Shown piece after piece: positions 1 through 9,679 of a stretch of DNA of 64,000 nt. The position numbers and the translations under genes are program-made. This stretch comes from Saccharomyces paradoxus (taxonomy: Eukaryota; Ascomycota; Saccharomycetes; Saccharomycetales; Saccharomycetaceae): positions 248,001 through 312,000 of the forward strand of contig NC_047488.1 in the NCBI RefSeq assembly GCF_002079055.1. Reading direction: 5' to 3'. Below the pieces are notes generated by a model, which searched no databases, was not told where the DNA came from, and saw only the letters and a program-made list of their open reading frames with translations. How positions within the stretch are numbered: the first letter of the stretch is position 1; every line of letters starts with the position of its first letter.

Positions 1-1831
1 CTCCTTTTTGACCGTGTCGCACCTAGAGGGCTTTATTCCATTTTTGAGAGATTCGTTACTTTCTGAAAATGAAGGCGTGGTAATCAGTACCCTACGTATT
101 TTGATCACATTAATTAGGCTTGATTTTTCTGATGAATCTAGTGAAGTCTTCAAAAACTGTGCGAGAAAGGTACTAAATATTATCAAGGTTTCTCCCTCAA
201 CTTCGAGTGAACTATGCCAAATGGGTTTAAAGTTCCTTTCTGCTTTTATACGTCACACGGATTCAACGTTGAAGGATACTGCCTTGAGTTATGTTCTAGG
301 AAGGATCTTGCCAGACTTGAATGAACCAAGCAGACAAGGCCTTGCCTTTAATTTCCTAAAAGCACTTGTTTCCAGGCATATCATGCTCCCAGAACTCTAT
401 GACATTGCGGATACTACCAGGGAAATTATGGTCACAAATCATTCGAAAGAAATTAGGGATGTGTCCAGGAGCGTCTACTATCAATTTTTAATGGAATATG
501 ACCAAAGTAAAGGTCGTTTAGAGAAACAGTTCAAGTTTATGGTGGACAATTTACAGTATCCTACCGAATCCGGCCGTCAATCAGTAATGGAATTGATCAA
601 CTTGATTATCACGAAAGCAAATCCTGCTTTACTATCGAAATTATCATCATCCTTCTTTCTGGCACTAGTTAATGTTTCTTTTAATGATGATGCGCCAAGA
701 TGCCGTGAAATGGCTTCAGTTTTGATTTCAACAATGCTTCCAAAGCTTGAAGATAAAGACCTTCAAATTGTTGAAAAATATATAGCGGCTTGGCTGAAAC
801 AAGTTGACAATGCATCATTTTTGAATCTCGGGTTGAGAACTTATAAGGTTTATTTGAAAAGTGTTGGATTTGGACATACTATTGAGCTAGACGAGCTCGC
901 AATCAAGCGTATAAGATACATTTTGACCGATACATCCGTAGGATCAGAACATGAGTGGGATCTGGTATACTCAGCTTTGAACACATTCTCGTCTTATATG
1001 GAAGCGACAGAGAGTGTTTACAAGCATGGTTTTAAAGATATATGGGATGGTATTATTACATGCCTTTTATATCCGCACTCATGGGTGCGTCAATCTGCGG
1101 CAAACCTTGTTCATCGACTAATAGGCAATAAGGATAAGCTTGAGGTGTCATTAACCAATGAAGAAATTCAAAACATTGTAACAAGAGTTCTTCATCAATT
1201 GGGTGCGCCTTCTATTCCGGAGAATCTTGCGAATGTTTCAATAAAAACATTAGTTAATATCGGTATCCTATGGAAGGAGCAACACACACCGTTCATCATG
1301 GATGTATCGAAGCAAACTGGAGAAGATCCGAGATATGCTACTGCCATTGATTATATGGTAACTCGGATTGGTGGAATCATCAGGTCAGATGAACACCGTA
1401 TGGATTCTTTTATGTCGAAGAAGGCGTGTATTCAACTATTGGCCCTACTAGTTCAAGTTCTGGACGAAGATGAAGTAATTGCGGAGGGGGAAAGGATATT
1501 ATTACCGTTATATGGTTACCTAGAAACATATTATTCAAGGGCAGTAGATGAAGAACAAGAAGAACTACGCACTCTTTCAAACGAATGTTTAAAAATACTT
1601 GAAAACAAATTGCCAGTATCCGAGTTTACAAAAATATACACTGCTGTCAAACAGACGGTATTAGAAAGAAGAAAGGAAAGAAGATCTAAAAGAGCAATTT
1701 TGGCCATTAACGCTCCACAAATTTCCGCTGATAAAAAGTTGAGAAAGCATGCGAGATCCAGAGAAAAGAGAAAGCATGAAAAGGATGAAAATGGCTACTA
1801 TCAAAGGCGTAACAAGAGGAAGAGGGTCTAG
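1..1831 (+). CDS. UTP20: U3 snoRNP protein Utp20, C-terminal part (5' end outside window)
   Basis: The frame is open from the left edge and ends at a TAG at 1829-1831, giving about 609 residues of what is a roughly 2,500-residue protein in S. cerevisiae. The visible part is built of paired amphipathic helices in HEAT/ARM style. It ends in a strongly basic tail (the last ~55 residues are rich in Lys/Arg), as expected for a nucleolar RNA-associated factor. Utp20 is a component of the small-subunit processome, needed for 18S rRNA maturation. Assignment rests on remembered sequence and on its position left of HTA2. No start codon lies in the window: the first codons are TCC TTT TTG. Confidence 0.93.
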   Translation, partial: SFLTVSHLEGFIPFLRDSLLSENEGVVISTLRILITLIRLDFSDESSEVFKNCARKVLNIIKVSPSTSSELCQMGLKFLSAFIRHTDSTLKDTALSYVLGRILPDLNEPSRQGLAFNFLKALVSRHIMLPELYDIADTTREIMVTNHSKEIRDVSRSVYYQFLMEYDQSKGRLEKQFKFMVDNLQYPTESGRQSVMELINLIITKANPALLSKLSSSFFLALVNVSFNDDAPRCREMASVLISTMLPKLEDKDLQIVEKYIAAWLKQVDNASFLNLGLRTYKVYLKSVGFGHTIELDELAIKRIRYILTDTSVGSEHEWDLVYSALNTFSSYMEATESVYKHGFKDIWDGIITCLLYPHSWVRQSAANLVHRLIGNKDKLEVSLTNEEIQNIVTRVLHQLGAPSIPENLANVSIKTLVNIGILWKEQHTPFIMDVSKQTGEDPRYATAIDYMVTRIGGIIRSDEHRMDSFMSKKACIQLLALLVQVLDEDEVIAEGERILLPLYGYLETYYSRAVDEEQEELRTLSNECLKILENKLPVSEFTKIYTAVKQTVLERRKERRSKRAILAINAPQISADKKLRKHARSREKRKHEKDENGYYQRRNKRKRV

Positions 1832-2105
1832 CTAGAATAATTTTTATAACGTGTACATTAATAAATTAAAAATTTAAGTTAATACCAAAGCTGGTAGTAC
1901 GTCGCCTTTCCTATAAGTAAAAGCCCCAGATTGCTTAATACAATTTTATCTTTTTTTATTAATAGTAATACTATACACTGTCTCTAATAAACGACGCTAT
2001 TTATAAAACTGTTAGATAGAAGACACCAGTCTTCCTCATATGACTACTTTAAAACCCCAAATGACAAGAATGTTTGATTTGCTTTGTTTTCTTTCAACTC
2101 AATTC

Positions 2106-2504
2106 TTACAGTTCTTGAGAAGCTTTGGTAGTCTTAGCAGACTTCTTTGGCAACAAGTTTTGGTGAATGTTTGGCAAAACACCACCTTGGGCGATGGTAA
2201 CGTTACCCAATAGTTTGTTCAATTCATCATCATTTCTGATGGCCAATTGTAAATGTCTTGGGATGATTCTGGTCTTTTTGTTATCTCTAGCAGCATTACC
2301 GGCCAATTCTAAAATTTCAGCGGCCAAATATTCTAAGACAGCAGTCAAGTAGACTGGAGCACCAGAACCGATTCTTTGGGCGTAGTTACCTCTTCTAAGC
2401 AATCTATGCACTCTACCGACTGGGAATGTTAAACCAGCCTTAGCAGATCTAGATTGAGAAGCTTTAGCAGCTGAACCAGCTTTGCCACCTTTACCACCGG
2501 ACAT
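2106..2504 (-). CDS. HTA2: Histone H2A, copy 2
   Basis: This 132-residue core histone of the H2A family is nearly identical to S. cerevisiae Hta2. It has an N-terminal tail rich in Gly/Lys/Ala, then the histone fold ([20 protein letters not shown] region at about residues 23-42). The acidic-patch segment NDDELNKLL is at about 90-98, and the C-terminus is SQEL, the phosphorylation motif used in the DNA-damage response (gamma-H2A). It is divergently transcribed with HTB2 from a shared 694-bp promoter. The start ATG at 2504 is the only sensible one. The call of copy 2 rather than copy 1 rests on its neighbours UTP20, ECM15 and CEN2. Confidence 0.98.
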   Translation of the reverse strand: MSGGKGGKAGSAAKASQSRSAKAGLTFPVGRVHRLLRRGNYAQRIGSGAPVYLTAVLEYLAAEILELAGNAARDNKKTRIIPRHLQLAIRNDDELNKLLGNVTIAQGGVLPNIHQNLLPKKSAKTTKASQEL

Positions 2505-3198
2505 TATATATTAAATTTGTTCTTGTTCTGTACTTGTTTAACTTTCTTATGTAAAAAGACAAGAATGTTATGATAGTATCAAAAGATCATACAGGGAAAG
2601 CATCATACAGTCGAAACCAAGAGCGGAAACGAAACTCTGTTCGGAAGATACTTGAGACCCTAGAAAAAAGCATACATCTTCATCCCTTATATAGAGTTAT
2701 GTTTACTATCAGTAGTCGTGTTGGAAGTTGTGGCCGAAGGTATAAGCAATAAAAATGAGTAGCGTGTCGCGTTTATGGCTCCAGCTCCATGTGTTCTCTA
2801 AAATTCGCATCACTTCGAGAAATAATGGGAACACCTTACGCGTGAGCTGTGCCCACCGCTTCGCCTGATGAAGCGGTGTTCTCAAAATTTCACCCCATTG
2901 TCAGGATCACGACCGCCATTTGGTTCTGGTAAATCGCGCTTATGAGAATAACGAAAAAGAAACAACGCGTAATGCAATAGTAGAAGACCTGTTGCCATAT
3001 ATAAGGTTATAGAATCAGTGGCCGTTCCTTGAGGATAACCCGTATACTTGAATTTATATATATTATATTATAGGTGTATAATTTTGCGTTAGCGTAATTT
3101 TTCTGTTTATATCTTTTTCGTATCTTAGAGTTTCCCTTATTCTTGTTTGATTTTTACTGATTCGTTTATACACAAACCAACAACTTACTATACAAATA
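2505..3198. promoter_or_regulatory. Shared divergent HTA2-HTB2 promoter with Spt10-type histone UAS elements
   Basis: The yeast histone UAS consensus, bound by Spt10, is RTTCCN6TTCNC. A perfect copy lies on the minus strand at 2817-2832 (GAGAA-N6-GGAAC as read on plus). Two one-mismatch copies lie on the plus strand at 2793-2808 (GTTCT-N6-TTCGC) and 2878-2893 (GTTCT-N6-TTCAC). TATA-like boxes sit at 2687-2693 (TATATAA towards HTA2) and 2998-3004 (TATATAA towards HTB2), each about 185-200 bp from its ATG. The UAS cluster lies between the two TATA boxes, so it can serve both genes and give matched H2A/H2B expression in S phase. The consensus and regulator come from established yeast work; the site matches are read directly. 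Confidence 0.8.
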
Positions 3199-3591
3199 AT
3201 GTCTTCTGCTGAAAAGAAACCTGCTTCCAAAGCTCCAGCTGAAAAGAAACCAGCTGCCAAGAAAACATCGACTTCTGTCGATGGTAAGAAGAGATCCAAG
3301 GTTAGAAAGGAAACCTACTCCTCTTATATTTACAAAGTTTTGAAGCAAACTCACCCAGACACTGGTATTTCTCAAAAGTCTATGTCTATTTTAAATTCCT
3401 TCGTTAATGATATCTTTGAAAGAATCGCTACTGAAGCTTCTAAATTGGCAGCTTATAACAAGAAGTCCACTATTTCTGCTAGAGAGATCCAAACTGCCGT
3501 TAGACTTATCCTACCTGGTGAATTGGCTAAACATGCTGTCTCTGAAGGTACTAGAGCTGTTACCAAGTACTCCTCCTCTACTCAAGCCTAA
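3199..3591 (+). CDS. HTB2: Histone H2B, copy 2
   Basis: This 130-residue H2B has a Lys/Ala/Pro-rich N-terminal tail with a repeated AEKKPA-type unit. The histone fold runs from about residue 37, and the C-terminal helix ends [10 protein letters not shown]. The Lys in that ending, seven residues from the C-terminus, is the conserved ubiquitination site (K123 in S. cerevisiae literature). The protein begins MSSAEKKP, one alanine shorter than the S. cerevisiae Htb2 I remember (MSSAAEKKP), a trivial tail length change. Codon use is strongly biased, as expected of an abundant protein. Confidence 0.98.
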   Translation: MSSAEKKPASKAPAEKKPAAKKTSTSVDGKKRSKVRKETYSSYIYKVLKQTHPDTGISQKSMSILNSFVNDIFERIATEASKLAAYNKKSTISAREIQTAVRLILPGELAKHAVSEGTRAVTKYSSSTQA

Positions 3592-3852
3592 GCCATTTTC
3601 TTACGTATTGTGCTTTAGTCATATTTTTTTTTATTAGTGGCATTTTTGATATATTGTAACATTAGGGTTCTGTTACTTGTCCAGATATGATTGGAAGGGT
3701 CTAGTCTATCAACCTCCTGAAGGGAGTTGTATAAATGTATATATAACTTTATAAACAAAAAAATTGGGAAAAAAATTTGTAAACAGTTTTATTAAGTTGT
3801 TCCTTAAACTCTTCTAAATGATATATCCTATTTAGGTTTACTACACAAACAT

Positions 3853-4167
3853 TCATTGAGAGATTTTCTTCAGAACGATATCGATCTTATCTTGAGCAGT
3901 TTGGTGCTTATCAGTTCTGGTCCCAACACGAATATCAGTATGCACTCTAACATACCCTTTCTCATGACCATGTTCATGGATTTCGCCAATCAAACCCATT
4001 ACTTCATCCCAAGGTCCTTCAATTGTTGTACCAGCGCTGTGTAAAGTACTCTTTAATGGGCTTTCTCTGATTTTTTTTTCAATGAGTGCAACAAAATCAG
4101 AAATACTAGCAGAGTCGGTGCCAATAGGGACCATACACACATCAGCTAAACAAAAAATTTTAGGCAT
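3853..4167 (-). CDS. ECM15: Ecm15, small MTH1187/UPF0045-family protein
   Basis: A 104-residue protein that almost matches S. cerevisiae Ecm15 (YBL001C). It belongs to the MTH1187/YkoF-like (UPF0045) family of small ferredoxin-like-fold proteins that form tetramers and are thought to bind small ligands. Typical family features are the [17 protein letters not shown] beta-strand start, the [15 protein letters not shown] segment at about residues 43-57, and the [14 protein letters not shown] strand. The cellular role is not established; the name comes from a cell-wall mutant screen. It is the last gene on the left arm before the centromere. Confidence 0.96.
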   Translation of the reverse strand: MPKIFCLADVCMVPIGTDSASISDFVALIEKKIRESPLKSTLHSAGTTIEGPWDEVMGLIGEIHEHGHEKGYVRVHTDIRVGTRTDKHQTAQDKIDIVLKKISQ

Positions 4168-4974
4168 TTTTTAAAATTATAGTCTACGTGTTCTCTAGAT
4201 TATGATCACAACGGCAGTGACAAAAAAACTCAATCTCTTAATCTTTCCTTCCGACATATGTCAATGAATCATCGTTAATGATATTCTTTGTTTTTCACGG
4301 GGTTGAAGATGGGCGTGCTTGAAAAATATTAAAAAAGGAATGTAAAAGAGCCATATAATTCAAACGATTAATAAAAGAACAAAGAGCTTTGATTAAAGAG
4401 TGAAGTTTGTTTTCGGACTGAAAGTGGACAACACACATATGTAGGAGTTTTATAGAAGCCCTTTTTATTTTAAATAACAAAAAAAGCCGGTAATTCTTGC
4501 AGAAATTTCTTTTTGGTAATACTTGGACCGCCGTGTCTTTTGGAGAATATTATTCATCAATAGTTTAACTAAAAGTAAAAATCAAACATCCAAAAGACGG
4601 ATTTTGTTGTAAAAGCGTTATCAATTATGGTTTAACTGTTGAGTAACACCGGACCATTAGCTATTAAATTAACAGCTTACAATTGCTTTACTTTTACTTT
4701 TAAGAATATACAAGAATATTATCACAACCTACAATCTCATTCCCCAAAATGAATCACTCAATATTCTCCACATTGATACTGTAGCGTGCAAGTATCTTTG
4801 CACGCCTTCGGTAGTAAGTTAAGTAGGAAAAGCACAAGTACCTGCCTTCAACAAAAAAACCAATACGAAGAGCGCTCAAAAACTCAACTTGTAGGCTAAC
4901 AAGTACTAATATTAAGAAAGTGGTTTCTTGATTCAGACAGGGATTAACCTTGAAAAATGTTATAATATAGAAGT
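4168..4974. other. Left pericentromeric intergenic DNA, no gene seen
   Basis: This is the AT-rich stretch between ECM15 and CEN2. The only open frame of note is 61 codons on the minus strand (4295-4480) with no recognisable family. The one structured element I see is a perfect 8-bp inverted repeat at 4784-4805 (GCGTGCAA, 6-nt spacer, TTGCACGC), about 170 bp from the centromere. Nothing else could be assigned. Confidence 0.6.
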
Positions 4975-5092
4975 GTCACATGATAAATTTAACATTAAAA
5001 TATTAAGTAGAAATAGATTACAAAGTATTAATTTAAAAAATATAAAATTTGTAAATAAATTTAAAGATGGTTTTGGTTTCCGAATATAAAAA
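4975..5092 (+). other. CEN2: Point centromere CEN2 (CDEI-CDEII-CDEIII)
   Basis: CDEI is GTCACATG at 4975-4982, a perfect RTCACRTG Cbf1 site. CDEII is 4983-5067, 85 bp, with only eight G/C bases by my count (about 91% AT), within the 78-86 bp norm. CDEIII is the 25 bp from 5068, containing GGTTTCCGAA with the essential central CCG at 5080-5082; this is the CBF3 binding site. Order and spacing fit a Saccharomyces 118-bp point centromere. It lies between ECM15 and NTH2, the exact CEN2 position in S. cerevisiae. It organises a single Cse4 nucleosome and kinetochore. Confidence 0.96.
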
Positions 5093-5811
5093 TAATTTTT
5101 ACCGCAAGTATTAAAAATTTCTTTTCAGAAAAATCACCACGGGGATTTGATGCAGAACAATATATAACAGGCACAAATAATACGCATACCGATATATTTT
5201 TGGACGTAGGTAACAATTTCGTACCTCTTGCAGAGATGGAAAGTGTCTATTGATGTCACTCTGAATCACGCAACAGTACTTTACAAAGTTGAACCAACTT
5301 GATGTAAGGATTCTGCCAGATGGCGTTTCCAGTATTAAACCGCCTTATACAATTAATGCATACTCTAATCTTACTAATATACAAGAAGATCTGATAAGCC
5401 CACAGCGAATTTTAGAATGAGCGGCAAAGCAGACTTTTATGCTCTTACCAAAATGAACTTTATTAATCCAAAACTTCTGGTTCGAAAATGTTACGGGGCT
5501 ACCTTTAAAATATACTGGTGAAAATAAAGATAAAAACCAACAAAAAACTTCGAAGGATACCAATACCAAACTAATTTGAAATTTCGAGATTATTGGAAGA
5601 CAAAAGCAAATTTCAACGCATGTCACCTCGAAAACTTTTACCCAACAATCACCGATTACTGTTCTAACTTCTACTAATAGGTTTTACACAACTTTACCAG
5701 ATTAATTTTTTTATCTTAACTGTATCTTGTCTTGAATATTATCAATCCATCCTTATGATTACTGATAAAGAAAGGGATATAACAGATATGCCACTACATA
5801 TGTTCGCTATA
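5093..5811. other. Right pericentromeric intergenic DNA and NTH2 3' flank
   Basis: AT-rich DNA between CDEIII and the NTH2 stop codon. Open frames here (for example 5345-5626 minus, 93 codons) have low-complexity hydrophobic translations, overlap nothing known and are probably chance. The region should hold the NTH2 terminator. No tRNA, LTR or other element was recognised. Confidence 0.5.
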
Positions 5812-8154
5812 TTAAAGGTAGTACAATTTTCTCTCGGAGGGTTTCAAACTATTGAAAAACGGCAGTGGCGGACTACAAGCAGCGAGAGCCCTTCTTGCAT
5901 GGTTGTTCATGTATTTCAATCCAAGCAAATAACTTGTATTCACCCAACCAAAGCCTTCTGTAGCGACGCCCTTAAAATCAGCACCTTGGTTTCCGTATTC
6001 TGCATCAACGCGATGCGGGTCAGTTCCTCTTGTCACATCATATTTTTCTACCACCATTCCATTATAATCAACGAATGATTTTGTAATCATGTAGAGCCAC
6101 CTATAGGCTAATCTTGTAGCTACTTGTTGATAATTATATGCAGATAAGCCTTTCCAAGCTAATATTTGATGCGGTGCCCAACCAAAAGGATAGTCCCATT
6201 GCCTGATCGGCCTATCAATGGATATGGGGCCTCTTGATTTCTCTGTGCATGCAACTAACCCACCAAGCATTTCCAACTGAGGAAGGGCTTTTTCTACTGT
6301 GATTTTTGCTTGCTCTTCAGTTGCAAGGCCAGCCCATAAACTCCAAAATGTCGTTGCAGACTCATAAGACGTTCTACATTTCAGTTTAGTATTATAATCG
6401 AAGAAAAACCCTGATTCTTCGTCCCACATATACTTGTTAATCCTAGTCTTTCTTATTTCAGCTAACTGCTCCCAGTGCTCAGAATTAGTCACCGTTCCAT
6501 CATTCTCGTCTTTATATTCATTGCTAAAATATTCCCTAATAACGTAAGCAATATCCCTCTCATACTTGTAGAGTAGGGAATTTAAATCAACTGTCGCCAA
6601 ATATGCACATACGCCTTCAAACCTGTAAGTTGTGTCATGTCCCGACTCTCTCACGGCACGATCATGTAAAAAAAATGCATCAAGTTTTGGTTCTTTAATT
6701 ATGCTTTCGTTATAAAGGTACCTTAGCTTTTCCAAAGAAACATTGTACTTCTCAGCATATGGTAATAATATAGTATCGAAATGATCGGGTTCAGTTTCCG
6801 GAGGGATACCAATACCGTCGGGATGGTAACAGGAAAGCCCCGTGGCAGAATCTAACCTAGGACTCGACATCCACACTCCTTTGTATTCTTTAATAGCAGC
6901 TCTGAATGCCCGTTTTAAGAATTGTATAGCGTTCGGGTTGTTTTTACCTCCTATCTTTTCAAACACAAGCATAGCCATATCAGTTAGGAAAGGAGGTTGA
7001 GATCTGCAAAGGTAATAACTTCTATTAGCATTCAAAATTTTACTATAGTGATCAATTTCGAATATGAAGTGCTCCACCATACCTTTCGCAACATCAACCT
7101 TATTACTTTCCATGAGCCCCAGTGCCATTAAATATGAATCCCAGCCATACAATTCATTGAATCTACCGCCAGGTACCGCATAAGGGTAACCAACTAGGGA
7201 CCTTTCACCAGTAGATGGATTGACGTGTTCTTCCATGGCCAGTGCTAACAATCCCGGGGTGTCATTCAATGATTTAACATACTCCGCGGTAATGTCTTTT
7301 GGTAGGTATTCCACTTCAAGTTTCAAGGATGGGTTCATCTGGGATGCCTGAATATAAAATTCGTACTGCTCTGGACAGTTATGTGGAACATAAATTCTTG
7401 GATTTCTAGCACCTGGCGTGTCTATTTTTGAATCTCTGGCAATTTCTGCAATATTATACAGATCAACTCTTCTTGTCAAGCTCGTCCAAAATTGAGTCGT
7501 TATCAATCTTGATAATCTATCAACGGGGTTTTCGTTTATACGTGCCTCATCCAAAAATATTTGATGTCTTCCGAAACTTTTCGCAATGGTCAGTTCCTGC
7601 AGCAGGTTGGAAAGCATATATGTTCCTCTAACATTAACATGCTTAAAACCGTTGGAATTTGCCGTCCCGACTTTAATAACTTTGGGTCCAGTATCTTCTA
7701 TCGTGATTTGGTGGTTCTTGTCTGTATCTTCACTAGCCAGTAGCTCATCTAAGGCGAGATCTACATTATCGATGTAGAATCTACGATTACCTTGGCTGCT
7801 AAGAAAGCTGTCGTCCTCGGAACCCCTTCTTTTCAAAGTATAATCCTTCATTCCGTTTTTGAAGTCAGAAACTTTATTGAAAACACTCATAGTTCTGGTT
7901 CTATTAAGCCTATGAATTTTTGACTGTTTTCTTGGGTCTGTTATTGGCCCATAATATACCTCTGCGTTGGAAAACGGGTCAAAATACTCATGCATAGAGG
8001 ACAACCGCCGGTGGTGCCTTCTGCGACCTTGTTGCCCCTCCTCTTTCAATGGTCGCTGTTCTGAACCACTTGAAAGTGGCTTTATGTTATCTTCGCCATC
8101 ATTACCATCGGATGGAGGATTTATTTCCGTTACTTTTGCTAAAAAATCTACCAT
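5812..8154 (-). CDS. NTH2: Neutral trehalase paralogue Nth2
   Basis: A 780-residue glycoside hydrolase of family 37, which cleaves trehalose into two glucoses in the cytosol. Both trehalase signatures are present: PGGRFNELYGWDSY at residues 328-341 and QWDYPFGWAP at 652-661. The regulatory N-terminus carries PKA-type sites RRLS (49-52) and RRGS (109-112). It also has an EF-hand-like calcium loop DTDKNHQITIED (143-154), as in Nth1, where PKA, 14-3-3 and calcium control activity. The frame stays open upstream to 8328 but without an ATG. The first ATG, at 8154, gives the length known for Nth2. The last codons overlap chance ORFs only. Confidence 0.97.
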   Translation of the reverse strand: MVDFLAKVTEINPPSDGNDGEDNIKPLSSGSEQRPLKEEGQQGRRRHHRRLSSMHEYFDPFSNAEVYYGPITDPRKQSKIHRLNRTRTMSVFNKVSDFKNGMKDYTLKRRGSEDDSFLSSQGNRRFYIDNVDLALDELLASEDTDKNHQITIEDTGPKVIKVGTANSNGFKHVNVRGTYMLSNLLQELTIAKSFGRHQIFLDEARINENPVDRLSRLITTQFWTSLTRRVDLYNIAEIARDSKIDTPGARNPRIYVPHNCPEQYEFYIQASQMNPSLKLEVEYLPKDITAEYVKSLNDTPGLLALAMEEHVNPSTGERSLVGYPYAVPGGRFNELYGWDSYLMALGLMESNKVDVAKGMVEHFIFEIDHYSKILNANRSYYLCRSQPPFLTDMAMLVFEKIGGKNNPNAIQFLKRAFRAAIKEYKGVWMSSPRLDSATGLSCYHPDGIGIPPETEPDHFDTILLPYAEKYNVSLEKLRYLYNESIIKEPKLDAFFLHDRAVRESGHDTTYRFEGVCAYLATVDLNSLLYKYERDIAYVIREYFSNEYKDENDGTVTNSEHWEQLAEIRKTRINKYMWDEESGFFFDYNTKLKCRTSYESATTFWSLWAGLATEEQAKITVEKALPQLEMLGGLVACTEKSRGPISIDRPIRQWDYPFGWAPHQILAWKGLSAYNYQQVATRLAYRWLYMITKSFVDYNGMVVEKYDVTRGTDPHRVDAEYGNQGADFKGVATEGFGWVNTSYLLGLKYMNNHARRALAACSPPLPFFNSLKPSERKLYYL

Positions 8155-8582
8155 TTTGAGTATTATGCAGGTCCCCTTAATATCAATTGTATGATCTGCA
8201 GCTGCGTCAAATTGTATTTGAGAAGGAAAAGTATAAATAAATAAATAAAAATGAGAAGTATAGAATATTAATTTCAATGGAAGACAGTTCCCACAAGCAT
8301 GATAATGTAGAGAATATATATCAATCAAAATTTAACTCCCTGAGAGGTAATTATAATTTCTATCCGCTTTATATACTTTAGTGGAACTGGCACGCCGCTC
8401 GGAAAAATTGGACTTCAAATTACCCCGCGCGGAGATTTGCATTAAATTCTATAAAGATGCGTGAATTTCCATTCATTTACTTATTACTAATTTTTTAATT
8501 GTTCTTTTGTGGACTCATTTATCTTGCTCATTATTCTATAAATACCTATGCCATGTGATAGAAAAAAAAATGCAGACCTTTC
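8155..8582. promoter_or_regulatory. NTH2 promoter / RER2 3' flank
   Basis: Intergenic region between two minus-strand genes. It should contain the NTH2 promoter and the RER2 terminator. A CCCCT pentamer (stress-response-element core) lies at 8173-8177, very near the NTH2 ATG, so its function is doubtful. A GC-rich patch (CCCCGCGCGG) occurs near 8423. No other element was identified. Confidence 0.4.
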
Positions 8583-9443
8583 TTAATTCAACTTCTTTTC
8601 TTTCAAATCGATGGGGTCCCCATTGGTTTCCTCGTCATAATCACCTTCCTCTAATCTATATTCTTTATTTAAAAAGGATTTGTGAAACGAAAATTTTAAT
8701 AAAATCCATGCCATCCGTATAGGTCCAAACTCTGGCCATAGGTAGTCCAGCAATTCGATGCGTACGCCCTTACTCGATACCTGCCATATCAAGAAATCAC
8801 TTAATCTGGAAACGCCACTTGTCCTGATTAATAAATCTAAAGGGGGAACCCCTGCCGTGTAGAGATGTGATTCTAATGTGCTTTCGTCTATAGCGGCACC
8901 CTTCTTATGTTCAGCGATTGTTTCTTTCATTGCATGCAAAATTTCTTCCCTGCCTGTATATGGGAAGCAAATGTTTAACGTTGCTCTTTTGTTGTTCTTC
9001 GTGGTTTCCACAGCAACTCGAACTTCTTCCAATAAAGACTTATCTAATAAAGAGAGATCGCCGATAATTTTAATGCGTACCCCATACTTACAAGCCAACT
9101 CTCCACGTTCTGTGAGTTGTCGTATCCTTTCGCGCGCTAAAGTCATCAATGATTCAACTTCACGTGAACTCCTCTTGAAATTTTCAATTGAAAACGCAAA
9201 CACGGTAGCTGTATCAACCCCTGCTTCGTAACATAGTTCCAAGATTCTACTCATACTAACAAATCCTGCCTCGTGGCCCTCTTTTACCTCCATCTCTTTC
9301 TTTCTGGCAAACCTCCTGTTCCCATCCATGATGAACCCAACATGTCTAGGTACGCAGTTAGATGCACGCAATGTGCGCGAAAAGATGTTTTTTGTCCACT
9401 TTAATACAAATGAATGACCAGGTATACCACTATCCGTTTCCAT
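8583..9443 (-). CDS. RER2: cis-prenyltransferase Rer2 (dehydrodolichyl diphosphate synthase)
   Basis: A 286-residue member of the undecaprenyl/dehydrodolichyl diphosphate synthase family. It adds cis-isoprene units to farnesyl diphosphate to make dolichol precursors at the ER for N-glycosylation, O-mannosylation and GPI anchors. The catalytic Asp motif [12 protein letters not shown] is at residues 37-48. The conserved C-terminal signature [19 protein letters not shown] is at 203-221, followed by LWPEFG. Length matches S. cerevisiae Rer2 exactly. It is divergently arranged with COQ1, so two polyprenyl synthases share a 236-bp promoter region. Confidence 0.97.
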   Translation of the reverse strand: METDSGIPGHSFVLKWTKNIFSRTLRASNCVPRHVGFIMDGNRRFARKKEMEVKEGHEAGFVSMSRILELCYEAGVDTATVFAFSIENFKRSSREVESLMTLARERIRQLTERGELACKYGVRIKIIGDLSLLDKSLLEEVRVAVETTKNNKRATLNICFPYTGREEILHAMKETIAEHKKGAAIDESTLESHLYTAGVPPLDLLIRTSGVSRLSDFLIWQVSSKGVRIELLDYLWPEFGPIRMAWILLKFSFHKSFLNKEYRLEEGDYDEETNGDPIDLKEKKLN

Positions 9444-9679
9444 ACCGTCTTCTATCTGTGTTTACCCTATTTTTGCTGTTCAAGTTCTATTGAAACCTGT
9501 CATCATTACGAAAATTTTTTTTTCATTCTAAGTATTTGTTGGCATCTTCGGAAAAAAGCCCGAGCGAGGGTAACAGGGTTAGGGGATTAGAAGATTAAAG
9601 TAAGACACATAATAATCTGTAGGGATCTTCTACCACACAGGAAGTGCACCATCCAGTCCGAATTGAGTACAGTAGGACG

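Noticed and set aside
2167-2352. Small ORFs antisense to histone and GAL genes
   Set aside because: Shadows of strongly biased coding sequence; no independent evidence.
8155-8328. N-terminal extension of NTH2
   Set aside because: The frame is open but has no ATG before 8154, and GTG/TTG starts are not expected in yeast nuclear genes. The same reasoning shortens COQ1, IPP1, CHS3 and DSF2.
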